A DNA stretch of 64,000 nt, taken from an uncultured Ruminococcus sp. (GTDB lineage: Bacteria; Bacillota; Clostridia; Oscillospirales; Acutalibacteraceae). How positions within the stretch are numbered: position 1 is the first letter of the stretch; every line of letters begins with the position of its first letter. The notes under the pieces were generated by a model, which did not search any database, had not been told where the DNA came from, and was given only the letters and a program-made list of their open reading frames with translations. The DNA is taken from contig CACYPH010000001.1 in the NCBI GenBank assembly GCA_902776185.1, forward strand, positions 1 to 64,000, written 5' to 3'. Both the position numbers and the translations under genes were made by a program. Below, one piece after another: positions 8,539 to 16,902 of this stretch.

Positions 8539-9810
8539 TCAGATGATTTTTGTACCCCGAACGTATTTTGCGATCAAGCCGGTTTTGTCGCCGCCGAGCC
8601 ATACCGCGCGTTCGGCGCGCTGTAACAGGGTCAGCTCCTGCGGATGGGGAAGAGTGCTGTCGTCGATAACGATCGCGTCGAATTCGTACCCGCGCTCGAA
8701 CGATCCCGCCTTACCGAAAAATTGTCCGCCGCCCTTGGTCGCCATGTGAAATACTTCGGTAAAGTTCAGCGGCTTTTTCGTATTGTCGATATGCCGCCAA
8801 TACAGCCGGCTGACCTGCATCGCCTCGACCATCGCGGTGAAGATGCTGGTGCTCTGACCGCCCGCGATATCCGAGCCGAGACCTACCCTGAGCTCTTCGC
8901 TGAGGTAGCGGCGGATGGGCGCGATGCCTGACGAAACGTTCATATTCGACGCGGGACAGTGGGCGATATAGACCCCGCGCTCCTTCATCAAGGCGATCTC
9001 CTCATCGCCCGACCAGACGCAGTGCGCCATTACGGTGTTCGCGTTATTGCCGAAGAGCCCTGCTCTGTCGTAGACCTCTCCGTAAAAGCGGCTGTCGGGG
9101 CAAAGCCCCCTGGCCCACTCGATCTCGCCGGGATTCTCGCTTAAGTGCGACTGAACGGGTACATCGTATTGCTCGCTCAGCCATCCGAGCTTTTCGAGCA
9201 GCTCATCGGTGCAGGAGGGGACAAATCGAGGGGTGATGATCGGATAGGTGTTGCGGTATTTATCGGATGTTTCTGTGATGAATCGCTCGGTGCGGCGACA
9301 GGAATCCTCGGTGCTTTCCGTCAGACTGTCGGGCGAATTGCGGTCCATGTTGACCTTGCCGACATAGGACACGATCCCGCTTTCCTCGAGCTTGTCCATG
9401 AGCAGTTTGGTGGATTTTCTGTGGATCGTGCCGAAGACGACGGCACGGGTGGTCGCGCTGCTGTGAAGCGCGTCGGCAAAAATCGCATAGGCTTTGTCGG
9501 CATAATCGAGATCTGCGTACTTTGCTTCCTCCTTGAACGCGTAGTGCTCGAGCCAGTCGAGCAGCTCCATATCCGCCCCGAGCCCGCGATAGGCGTACTG
9601 CGGCGCGTGGATATGCAGATCGACCATGCCGGGCATGACCAGCTTGCCGGTGTAGTCGTGCAGGGGCAGATCCTTTGCATCGTCCGGCAGCTTGCCGTAG
9701 ACCAATTCGCAGATCCCGCCGCGCACAACAATATATGCGTCCTCGATCGCGATTATCCGTTTATTCGTGGGGCAAAAGACAACGTCGCCCTTCAGCACAA
9801 AGCTGTTCAT
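8539..9810 (-). CDS. guaD: Guanine deaminase
   Basis: 423-residue amidohydrolase that converts guanine to xanthine and ammonia. Motifs: PGMVDLHIHAPQY near 65 (metal HxH plus the GuaD-typical APQY), HLSENPGE near 222, MAHCVW near 260 and LGSDIAGG near 313. Length is normal for bacterial GuaD. It is monocistronic with its own terminator, and lies between the sigma pair and the divergent nucleoside importer. It probably feeds the purine-breakdown module at 0.1-7 kb. Confidence 0.92.
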   Translation of the reverse strand: MNSFVLKGDVVFCPTNKRIIAIEDAYIVVRGGICELVYGKLPDDAKDLPLHDYTGKLVMPGMVDLHIHAPQYAYRGLGADMELLDWLEHYAFKEEAKYADLDYADKAYAIFADALHSSATTRAVVFGTIHRKSTKLLMDKLEESGIVSYVGKVNMDRNSPDSLTESTEDSCRRTERFITETSDKYRNTYPIITPRFVPSCTDELLEKLGWLSEQYDVPVQSHLSENPGEIEWARGLCPDSRFYGEVYDRAGLFGNNANTVMAHCVWSGDEEIALMKERGVYIAHCPASNMNVSSGIAPIRRYLSEELRVGLGSDIAGGQSTSIFTAMVEAMQVSRLYWRHIDNTKKPLNFTEVFHMATKGGGQFFGKAGSFERGYEFDAIVIDDSTLPHPQELTLLQRAERAVWLGGDKTGLIAKYVRGTKII

Positions 9811-10018
9811 ACGCTCACCTCATCGATCAAAACTGCCGTCGGAGATTCTCTGCTTATTATACAATAATCATCCGATCAATGCAACAATATCTACATTTTG
9901 CCGGAAAAGAATTAAGTTTTTTGAGCAAATCGAACAAATTTTCAGGCGTTTTCGGCGGGTTGTTAAAAAACGATAAAATAAACGTAACAATTGATAACAA
10001 TTTTGACATAATTTTCAA

Positions 10019-10047
10019 TTGCCAATGTTTGACGGATTAGGTATAAT
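10019..10047 (+). promoter_or_regulatory. Promoter for nucleoside importer operon
   Basis: -35 TTGCCA (10019-10024), 17-bp spacer, -10 TATAAT (10042-10047). The leader carries a small hairpin TCGGC/GCCGA. The preceding AT-rich stretch (9890-10018) holds no gene. Confidence 0.7.
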
Positions 10048-10105
10048 GAAAATGTCGGCGATAGCCGATTCGGACAAACTCTAAAAGAATTTTTAGGAGG
10101 AAATT

Positions 10106-11311
10106 ATGAAGAGAATTATTGCAATGCTTCTTGTTGTAATGTTAGTTTGCGGCGCACTCGCAGCCTGCGGCGGCGGCAGCGACAAGAAGAGCGACGACAA
10201 GAAGAGCGATTTCAAAGCAGGCTTCATCTTCCTGCACGACGAAAACTCCACCTATGACAACAACTTCATCGAAGCAGCTCAGAAGGCTTGTGACAATCTC
10301 GGCGTAGAGTGTATCATCAAGACCAACATCCCTGAGTCCAACGACTGTAAGGAAGCTGCTCTTGACCTGGTAGACCAGGGCTGCGGCTTTGTATTTGCTG
10401 ACTCTTTCGGTCATGAGGACTTCATGATCGAGGCTGCAAAGGACAACCCCGAGGTTCAGTTTGCTCACGCTACCGGTACAAAGGCTCACACAGAGGGTCT
10501 TGACAACTACCACAACGCATTCGCTTCCATCTACGAAGGCCGTTACCTCGCAGGCGTTGCTGCAGGTATGAAGCTCAAGGAAATGATCGATGCAGGCACT
10601 ATCAAAGAAGACGAAGCTAAGATCGGCTACGTAGGCGCTTTCACCTATGCAGAAGTTGTATCCGGCTACACCTCCTTCTTCCTCGGCGCTCGCTCCATCG
10701 TTCCGAGTGCTACCATGGAAGTTCAGTTCACCGGTTCCTGGTATGATGAGACAGCTGAAAAAGAGGCTGCTACCACTCTGATCAACAACAAGTGCGTTCT
10801 GATCTCTCAGCACGCTGACTCTATGGGCGCTCCCACAGCTTGTGAGGATGCAGGCGTTCCCAACGTTTCCTACAACGGCTCCACCATCAGCGTAGGCCCC
10901 AAGACCTACATCATCTCCTCCAAGATCGACTGGACTCCTTACCTCGAGTATGCGATCAAGGCGACCATGGACGGCGAGAAGATCGACGCTGACTGGACAG
11001 GCACACTGGCTACCGGTTCCGTTGCTCTGACCGATCTGAATACCGACGTTGCTGCTGACGGCACTGCCGAGAAGATCGAGGAAGTCAAGGCAGGTCTCGA
11101 GGATGGTTCCATCCACGTATTCGACACCGCTGCTTTCACCGTAGACGGCAAGAACCTCGACAGCTACAAGGCTGACGTTGACACCGACGAGGCGTTCACT
11201 CCCGACACCGAGGTAATCTCCGACGGTTACTTCCACGAGTCCGAGTATCGTTCCGCTCCTTACTTCGATATCAGAATCGACGGTATCAAGCTGCTCAACG
11301 AGAAATACTAA
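10106..11311 (+). CDS. BMP-family nucleoside-binding lipoprotein of ABC importer
   Basis: 401 residues. Lipoprotein signal MKRIIAMLLVVMLVCGALAAC with Cys21 as the lipidated residue, then a short Ser/Asp/Lys linker and a BMP/PnrA-like periplasmic-binding fold (AGFIFLHDENS at the start of the domain). This family binds nucleosides or purine bases. It is the first gene of a complete importer (ATPase and two permeases follow). A strong terminator sits between it and the ATPase, which would let the binding protein be made in excess. Codon use is unusually biased, suggesting high expression. Confidence 0.9.
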   Translation: MKRIIAMLLVVMLVCGALAACGGGSDKKSDDKKSDFKAGFIFLHDENSTYDNNFIEAAQKACDNLGVECIIKTNIPESNDCKEAALDLVDQGCGFVFADSFGHEDFMIEAAKDNPEVQFAHATGTKAHTEGLDNYHNAFASIYEGRYLAGVAAGMKLKEMIDAGTIKEDEAKIGYVGAFTYAEVVSGYTSFFLGARSIVPSATMEVQFTGSWYDETAEKEAATTLINNKCVLISQHADSMGAPTACEDAGVPNVSYNGSTISVGPKTYIISSKIDWTPYLEYAIKATMDGEKIDADWTGTLATGSVALTDLNTDVAADGTAEKIEEVKAGLEDGSIHVFDTAAFTVDGKNLDSYKADVDTDEAFTPDTEVISDGYFHESEYRSAPYFDIRIDGIKLLNEKY

Positions 11312-11326
11312 TTACTGAACAGATGC

Positions 11327-11351
11327 GCCGGGTGGCGAAATGCCACCCGGC
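11327..11351 (+). terminator. Intra-operon terminator after the binding-protein gene
   Basis: GCCGGGTGGC/GCCACCCGGC stem with a GAAAT loop, followed by TATCGTTGCTTTTTATT. Read-through past it probably supplies the downstream ABC genes, because no clear second promoter was found. Confidence 0.8.
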
Positions 11352-11457
11352 TATCGTTGCTTTTTATTGAAAAATACGCTGACGAAAAAAATCGTAATTC
11401 AGCGCATTTTTGAGGAAAGAACACCAGCTTTTCAAACATCAGACAGGAGGGTAAAGC

Positions 11458-13014
11458 GTGCAAGAAGTACCTGCAATACGGTTTGAAAATATCACCAAAG
11501 CCTTCGGTACCAAGGTCGTCGCGAACAAGAACGTCACCATGGATATCCAGAAGGGCGAGATCATGGCGCTGCTCGGCGAGAACGGTTCCGGCAAAACCAC
11601 CCTGATGAATATGCTTTCGGGCATCTATCGTCAGGACGAGGGTCAGATCTATATCAACGGCGAGGAGGTCCAGATCACCTCGCCCAAGGACGCCTATGAC
11701 CTCGGCATCGGCATGATCCACCAGCACTTCAAGCTGGTCGACGTTTTCACTGCGATCGAAAATATTGCGATGGGCATGGATAAAAAAGAGACCGGCTCCA
11801 ACAAGGACATCACCGAAAAGGTGCAGGAGATCTGCGACAAATACGGATTTGACGTCGACCCCAAGAAAAAGGTCTACAATATGACCGTCAGCGAGAAGCA
11901 GACGCTCGAGATTGTCAAGACGCTCTACCGCGGCGCGAATATGCTGATCCTCGACGAGCCGACCGCGGTCCTGACCCCTCAGGAAACGGACAAGCTCTTT
12001 GCCGTTATGCGCAATATGAAAGCCGACGGCAAGTCCATCATCATCATCACCCATAAGCTCAACGAGGTGCTTGCGATTTCCGACCGCGTCGCGATCCTCC
12101 GCAAAGGCGAGTATATCGATACCGTCCTGACTGCAGAAGCGTCCGTCCAGTCGCTGACCGATATGATGGTCGGCGAAAAGGTCGAGCTGGATATCGACCG
12201 TCCCGAGGTCGAAGCTAAGGAGAAGCGCATCGGCGTCAGCCACCTGACCTGCCTTGATAAATACGGCGTCAAGGCGCTCGACGACGTCACCTTTGATGCG
12301 TACGGCGGCGAGATCCTCGGTATCGCGGGCATTTCCGGCTCCGGTCAGAAGCAGCTCTTAGAGGCGATCGCGGGCTTGCAGCGCTGCGAAAAAGGCAGCT
12401 CGATCGTCTATTATGACAATTCCAATAACGTCGAGACCGAGATGGTCGGTATGACCGTCAGCGAGATTAAGAAGATGGGCGTATCGCTCGCTTTCGTTCC
12501 CGAGGATCGACTGGGCATGGGTCTGGTCGGCAGCATGGGTATGAGCGACAACATGATGCTGCGTTCCTACAAAAAAGGTCACAGTCCCTTTACCGACCGC
12601 AAGGGCCCGCGCGATCTGGCGCTCAGGGTCAAGGACGAGCTCGAGGTACTGACCCCGAATGTCACCACTCCGGTGCGTAAGCTCTCCGGCGGCAACGTCC
12701 AGAAGGTTCTGGTCGGACGCGAGATCGCCTCCGAGCCGACCGTCATGATGGCGGCGTATGCCGTCCGCGGCTTAGATATCAATACATCCTATACCATCTA
12801 CCGCCTCTTAAATGAGCAGAAGAAGAAAGGCGTCGCCGTGATCTATGTCGGCGAGGATCTGGACGTTCTGCTGGCGCTGTGCGACCGTATCGCCGTCCTC
12901 TGCGGCGGCAAGCTCAACGGCATCGTTGACGGACGCACCGCCACAAAAGAAGAGGTCGGCTTGATGATGACACATCTCAACGAAGAAAAACAGGAGGTAC
13001 AGGCAAATGGATAA
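11458..13014 (+). CDS. Nucleoside ABC importer ATPase, duplicated
   Basis: 518 residues with two fused ATPase domains, the RbsA/NupA layout. Domain 1 has an intact Walker A GENGSGKTT near residue 39 and a degenerate signature (MTVSEKQ). Domain 2 has a degenerate P-loop (GISGSGQKQ near 289) but a good signature LSGGNVQKV. The following Walker B/D-loop reads MMAAYAVRGLDI, where the family usually has a proline. The start is GTG at 11458 with AGGAGG 8 bases upstream. It overlaps the first permease by 8 bases. Confidence 0.9.
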   Translation: MQEVPAIRFENITKAFGTKVVANKNVTMDIQKGEIMALLGENGSGKTTLMNMLSGIYRQDEGQIYINGEEVQITSPKDAYDLGIGMIHQHFKLVDVFTAIENIAMGMDKKETGSNKDITEKVQEICDKYGFDVDPKKKVYNMTVSEKQTLEIVKTLYRGANMLILDEPTAVLTPQETDKLFAVMRNMKADGKSIIIITHKLNEVLAISDRVAILRKGEYIDTVLTAEASVQSLTDMMVGEKVELDIDRPEVEAKEKRIGVSHLTCLDKYGVKALDDVTFDAYGGEILGIAGISGSGQKQLLEAIAGLQRCEKGSSIVYYDNSNNVETEMVGMTVSEIKKMGVSLAFVPEDRLGMGLVGSMGMSDNMMLRSYKKGHSPFTDRKGPRDLALRVKDELEVLTPNVTTPVRKLSGGNVQKVLVGREIASEPTVMMAAYAVRGLDINTSYTIYRLLNEQKKKGVAVIYVGEDLDVLLALCDRIAVLCGGKLNGIVDGRTATKEEVGLMMTHLNEEKQEVQANG

Positions 13015-14143
13015 AGCAAAAACCAAGTCCGCGCGTGAACCTCTGTTCCATATCGTCAAGCGTACGGATATCCCGTTCTGGAAGGCGTGGATCATCCGTA
13101 TCTGTGCGGTTCTGGCGGCGCTGGTCGTCTGCGGTATCATCATCGTACTGCTGACCGGCAAGAACCCCTTTGAAATGTACAAATTCATGTGGGACGGCTC
13201 CTTTAAGACCGAGCGTAAATTCTGGAAGATGATCCAGGATCTCGCGATGCTCCTCTGTATCGCGCTGGCGGTCACCCCCGCCTTCAAGATGCGCTTCTGG
13301 AACATCGGCGCTGAGGGTCAGGTGCTGATCGGCGGCCTGGGCGCTGCGATCTGCATGAAGCTCCTCGGCGACGACGGCGCACAGCTTTCGAACGAGCTGC
13401 TCCTGCCCATCACCATCCTCACCGCGGTCGTCTTCGGCGCGGTTTGGGGCGTCATCCCCTCGATCTTCAAGGCGAACTGGAACACCAACGAAACGCTGTT
13501 CACCCTGATGATGAACTATATCGCGATCCAGATCATCGCGTACTTCACCTTTATCTGGTCGTCCGGCTCCAACACGGTCGGCAAGCTCAACGCCCAGTCC
13601 CACGCAGGCTGGCTCCAGCTCCCCAAGGAGATCGATAAATCCGGCTACCTGCTGAATATTCTGATCGTCGTCGGATTGACCGTCCTCATGTTCCTGTACC
13701 TGAGATATTCAAAACAGGGCTACGAGATCTCTGTTGTCGGCGAAAGCGTCAACACTGCTCGCTACATCGGTATCAACGTCAAGAAGGTCGTCATCCGCAC
13801 GATGCTGATCTCCGGCGCGCTGTGCGGTATTGCGGGTCTCCTGCTCGTAGCGGGTACCGACCAGAGCATCACCGCCGAAACTGCCGGCGGACGCGGCTAC
13901 ACCGCTATCATGGTATCGTGGCTTGCGAAATTCAATCCCTTCTATATGATCCTCACAGCCTTCATCGTCGTCTTCTTACAGCGCGGCGCGGATGAACTGC
14001 AAACGCAGACCGACCGTATCATCAACGCGGACTTTGCGGATATCCTGATCGCGATCATCATCTTCTTTATCATCGGCTGCGAGTTCTTTATCAACTATTC
14101 GATCAAATTCCGTTCGCACAAGAAAAAGGAGGTAGAGGCATAA
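13007..14143 (+). CDS. Nucleoside ABC importer permease 1
   Basis: 378-residue BPD_transp_2 permease with about ten hydrophobic segments and the MRFWNIGAEGQ motif near 95. This motif is typical of the YufP/NupB branch that pairs with BMP proteins. It overlaps the ATPase gene by 8 bases and the second permease by one base (TAATG), so the genes are coupled. Confidence 0.9.
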   Translation: MDKAKTKSAREPLFHIVKRTDIPFWKAWIIRICAVLAALVVCGIIIVLLTGKNPFEMYKFMWDGSFKTERKFWKMIQDLAMLLCIALAVTPAFKMRFWNIGAEGQVLIGGLGAAICMKLLGDDGAQLSNELLLPITILTAVVFGAVWGVIPSIFKANWNTNETLFTLMMNYIAIQIIAYFTFIWSSGSNTVGKLNAQSHAGWLQLPKEIDKSGYLLNILIVVGLTVLMFLYLRYSKQGYEISVVGESVNTARYIGINVKKVVIRTMLISGALCGIAGLLLVAGTDQSITAETAGGRGYTAIMVSWLAKFNPFYMILTAFIVVFLQRGADELQTQTDRIINADFADILIAIIIFFIIGCEFFINYSIKFRSHKKKEVEA

Positions 14144-15144
14144 TGTTTGCGGCTTTTTTCCACAGAGCAGTCCTGCAGGCGATCTCGCTCCTTTTCGGAT
14201 GTACCGGTGAGATCCTCACCGAGAAGAGCGGTAACCTCAACCTCGGTATCCCCGGCATCATGTATGTCGGCGGTATCTCCGGCGTCATCGGCGGCTTCCT
14301 CTATGAGAATTCGCTCGAGAGCAAGGATGACGCAAACTGGTTTTTGGCGATCTTTATCCCGCTGATCTGCTGTCTGATCGGCTCGCTGATCATGGGTCTG
14401 ATCTACTGCTTCCTGACCACGACCCTGCGCGCGAACCAGAACGTCACCGGCCTTGCGCTGACCACCTTCGGCGTCGGCATCGGCAAATACTTCGGCGGCG
14501 TACTGATCAAGCTCGTCCACGCAGACGTTCCGTCCGTCACCGTCAGCACCACCAGTAATTTCTACAAAGCGTCCCTGCCGATCGCTCAGGATCTCGGCTG
14601 GTTCGGCGAAATGTTCTTCGGCTACGGCTTCCTCGCCTACACCGCGATCATCATCGCCGTCATCGCCGCCGTATTCCTCAAGCGCACCCGCCCGGGACTG
14701 AACCTCCGCGCGGTCGGCGAGAACCCCGCTACCGCGGACGCCGCGGGTATCAGCGTCACCAAGTATAAGTACCTCGCGACCTGCATCGGTTCGATGATCG
14801 CCGGTATGGGCGGTCTGTACTACGTCATGAACAACGCTTCCGGCGTCTGGTCGAACAACGGTCTGGACAACATCGGATGGCTGGCGATCGCGCTGGTTAT
14901 CTTCACGGTCTGGAAGCCGAATTTTGCGATCCTCGGCGCATTCCTGTTCGGCGCGCTGAGCATCGCTCCGTACTACCTCTCGCTGTACGAGATCGTCGAT
15001 ATCAACCTGAGAACCAAGCCGTTTTTCGATATGCTGCCGTACATCGTCACGGTCATCGTACTGATCTTCAACTCCCTGCGTAAAAAGCGCGAGACTCAGC
15101 CTCCCGAGGCGTTGGGTCTGTCGTATTTCCGCGAGGATCGATAA
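14143..15144 (+). CDS. Nucleoside ABC importer permease 2
   Basis: 333-residue BPD_transp_2 permease of the YufQ/NupC type. The motif LTEKSGNLNLGIPGIM near 22-37 and the RAVGENPATADAAGI segment near 188 are family hallmarks. It completes the heterodimeric channel. The next gene, an 8-oxoguanine deaminase, follows after 55 bases and a hairpin, suggesting imported purines are deaminated directly. Confidence 0.9.
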   Translation: MFAAFFHRAVLQAISLLFGCTGEILTEKSGNLNLGIPGIMYVGGISGVIGGFLYENSLESKDDANWFLAIFIPLICCLIGSLIMGLIYCFLTTTLRANQNVTGLALTTFGVGIGKYFGGVLIKLVHADVPSVTVSTTSNFYKASLPIAQDLGWFGEMFFGYGFLAYTAIIIAVIAAVFLKRTRPGLNLRAVGENPATADAAGISVTKYKYLATCIGSMIAGMGGLYYVMNNASGVWSNNGLDNIGWLAIALVIFTVWKPNFAILGAFLFGALSIAPYYLSLYEIVDINLRTKPFFDMLPYIVTVIVLIFNSLRKKRETQPPEALGLSYFREDR

Positions 15145-15152
15145 AAGCATCC

Positions 15153-15178
15153 ACACTCCCTGCGATTGCGGGGAGTGT
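15153..15178 (+). terminator. Hairpin between permease and deaminase genes
   Basis: ACACTCCC/GGGAGTGT stem around a 10-base loop, with only a weak T-run after it. Likely a partial terminator or mRNA processing site; AAAGG before the 15200 ATG follows. Confidence 0.5.
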
Positions 15179-15199
15179 ATTCTCTGAAAGGAAATCGTT

Positions 15200-16558
15200 A
15201 TGGCTTTGATGCTGCGTAATGTGCGCTGTGTCGTTTCATGCGACCGCCACGATAATGTCTACGAAAAAGTGGATATCTACTGCAAGGACGGCGTGATCGA
15301 AGCGATCGGCAAGGACCTTGATATCGGTGCAGAGCAGGTCATCAACTGTTCCGAGCTGCTGTGCTATCCGGGCCTTGTCAACACCCACCATCACTTTTAC
15401 CAGCTCTTCTCGCGCAACCTGCCCCAAACACAGGGACTCAGGCTGTTCGACTGGCTGACCGCTCTGTATGACGTATGGAAACGCCTTGATCCCGAGGCGG
15501 TCTACCTCAGCACCAAATGCGCCCTTGCGCTGTTGATGAAAAGCGGCTGTACAACTGCATTTGACCATCACTATGTGTTCCCCGGTGAAAGCTCGATCGG
15601 ACTTTTGGAGGCTCAATTCTCCGCCGCTGAGGAGCTCGGCGCACGCTTCCACGCCTCGCGCGGGTCGATGAATCTCTCTAAAAAGGACGGTGGTCTGCCG
15701 CCCGACAGCGTAGTGCAGACGACCGAAAAGATCCTCAAGGACAGCATGACGGCGGTGGAATGCTTCCACGATCCGTCTGCGGGTTCGATGCGTCAGGTGG
15801 CGCTCGCACCCTGCTCGCCGTTTTCCGCCTCGCGCGATCTGTACCGCGAATCGGCGAAGCTCGCCCGATCTCTCGGCGTGCGCCTGCATACCCACCTCTG
15901 CGAGACCAAGGAGGAGGAGTACTACACCACCACCGCCTTCAAGATGCGCCCGCTCGAATACATGCAGTCGATGGATTTCGTCGGCGAGGACGTCTGGTTC
16001 GCCCACGGCGTCTGGTTCAACGACGACGAGCTCCGCGTCCTGCGCGATACCGGCACGGCGATCTCGCACTGTCCTACCTCTAACATGAAGCTCGCCTCCG
16101 GCGCGGCGCGTATCCCCGATATGCTGCAGCTGGGTATCCCGATCTCCCTCGGCGTGGACGGGTCGGCGTCCAACGACGGCTCCGACATGATCGCCGAAAT
16201 GCGACAGGCGTATCTGCTGTCCCGCGTGATGTATGCAAATCACGCTCCCGACGCTTACGATTGGCTCAAGATCGCGACTGTCGGCGGCGCAAAAACCCTC
16301 GGACGCGACGACATTGGTTCCATCGAGGTCGGCAAGCGCGCTGATCTCTTCCTGATCGACAAGCGCAGGCTGGATATCCTTGGCGCGGCATACAGTCCCA
16401 AGACCATGCTCGCCTCGGTCGGACTCTCCGACAGCGTCGATTACACCATCGTCAACGGCGAGGTCACCGTCGAACACGGTCACCTCAAAAACGAGGACGA
16501 GATCGCGCTTTTCGAAAAAGCCCACGAGAAAATCAAAGAATACTTAGACGTAGAATAA
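15200..16558 (+). CDS. 8-oxoguanine deaminase-like amidohydrolase
   Basis: 452 residues, metal-dependent amidohydrolase. YPGLVNTHHHFYQLFSRNLP near 54-73 and SGCTTAFDHHYVFP near 115 match the 8-oxoguanine deaminase/hydroxyatrazine ethylaminohydrolase group. Later motifs are HTHLCET near 232, HGVWF near 269, HCPTSNMKLASG near 290 and LGVDGSASND near 316. The expected reaction is 8-oxoguanine to urate and ammonia. It differs from SsnA, which has a different N-terminus. Urate made here would be a natural substrate for the ygeW/ygeY route. Same strand as the importer; ends at a strong terminator. Confidence 0.85.
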   Translation: MALMLRNVRCVVSCDRHDNVYEKVDIYCKDGVIEAIGKDLDIGAEQVINCSELLCYPGLVNTHHHFYQLFSRNLPQTQGLRLFDWLTALYDVWKRLDPEAVYLSTKCALALLMKSGCTTAFDHHYVFPGESSIGLLEAQFSAAEELGARFHASRGSMNLSKKDGGLPPDSVVQTTEKILKDSMTAVECFHDPSAGSMRQVALAPCSPFSASRDLYRESAKLARSLGVRLHTHLCETKEEEYYTTTAFKMRPLEYMQSMDFVGEDVWFAHGVWFNDDELRVLRDTGTAISHCPTSNMKLASGAARIPDMLQLGIPISLGVDGSASNDGSDMIAEMRQAYLLSRVMYANHAPDAYDWLKIATVGGAKTLGRDDIGSIEVGKRADLFLIDKRRLDILGAAYSPKTMLASVGLSDSVDYTIVNGEVTVEHGHLKNEDEIALFEKAHEKIKEYLDVE

Positions 16559-16571
16559 CCCGATAAAAACG

Positions 16572-16600
16572 TAACGGCTCTGAATCTCTCAGAGCCGTTA
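16572..16600 (+). terminator. Terminator after 8-oxoguanine deaminase
   Basis: TAACGGCTCTGA/TCAGAGCCGTTA, 12-bp stem with a short loop, then ATGTTTTTC. Its 3' edge overlaps the end of the convergent xre gene. Confidence 0.9.
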
Positions 16601-16801
16601 ATGTTTTTCTTCGCCTGTGATCAGATAGTCAATAGATACATGAAAGTAATCGGAGAGCTTGACCAGCATATCCAGATTAGGGCATCGCTGTCCGTTCTCG
16701 TAGTAAGAAAGGGCTTCGCGAGTGATGTTAAGATCCATCGCAACCTTTAATTGGCTGTAGCCTTTCTTTTTTCTGATTTCCCGCAGCCCAATCATTTTCA
16801 T
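16598..16801 (-). CDS. Small XRE-family repressor
   Basis: 67 residues, essentially one lambda-Cro/XRE helix-turn-helix (RKKGYSQLKVAMDLNITREALSYYE is split here as the two helices around residues 10-34). It is divergent from a secreted protein gene. Two matching palindromes lie between them, so it probably represses its neighbour and perhaps itself. Proteins of this size usually act as dimers on such operators. Confidence 0.88.
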   Translation of the reverse strand: MKMIGLREIRKKKGYSQLKVAMDLNITREALSYYENGQRCPNLDMLVKLSDYFHVSIDYLITGEEKH

Positions 16802-16827
16802 AGCATTAACTCCAAGACAAAAATATC

Positions 16828-16877
16828 TTGACTCTATTGTAACAATCTGTTACTATAAATATGTAACACATTGTTAC
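16828..16877 (+). promoter_or_regulatory. Promoter with twin XRE operators
   Basis: -35 TTGACT (16828-16833), 17-bp spacer, -10 TACTAT (16851-16856). Operator 1 GTAACA-ATC-TGTTAC (16839-16853) covers the spacer and -10. Operator 2 GTAACA-CAT-TGTTAC (16863-16877), extending to a 10-3-10 palindrome, covers the start of transcription. The centres are 24 bp apart. Confidence 0.8.
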
Positions 16878-16902
16878 ATATCATCATAAAGGAGTTGTTT
16901 GT

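Noticed and set aside
10142..11236. 364-codon antisense frame over the binding-protein gene
   Set aside because: Val/Cys/Gly-rich composition, no domain; the sense gene is certain.
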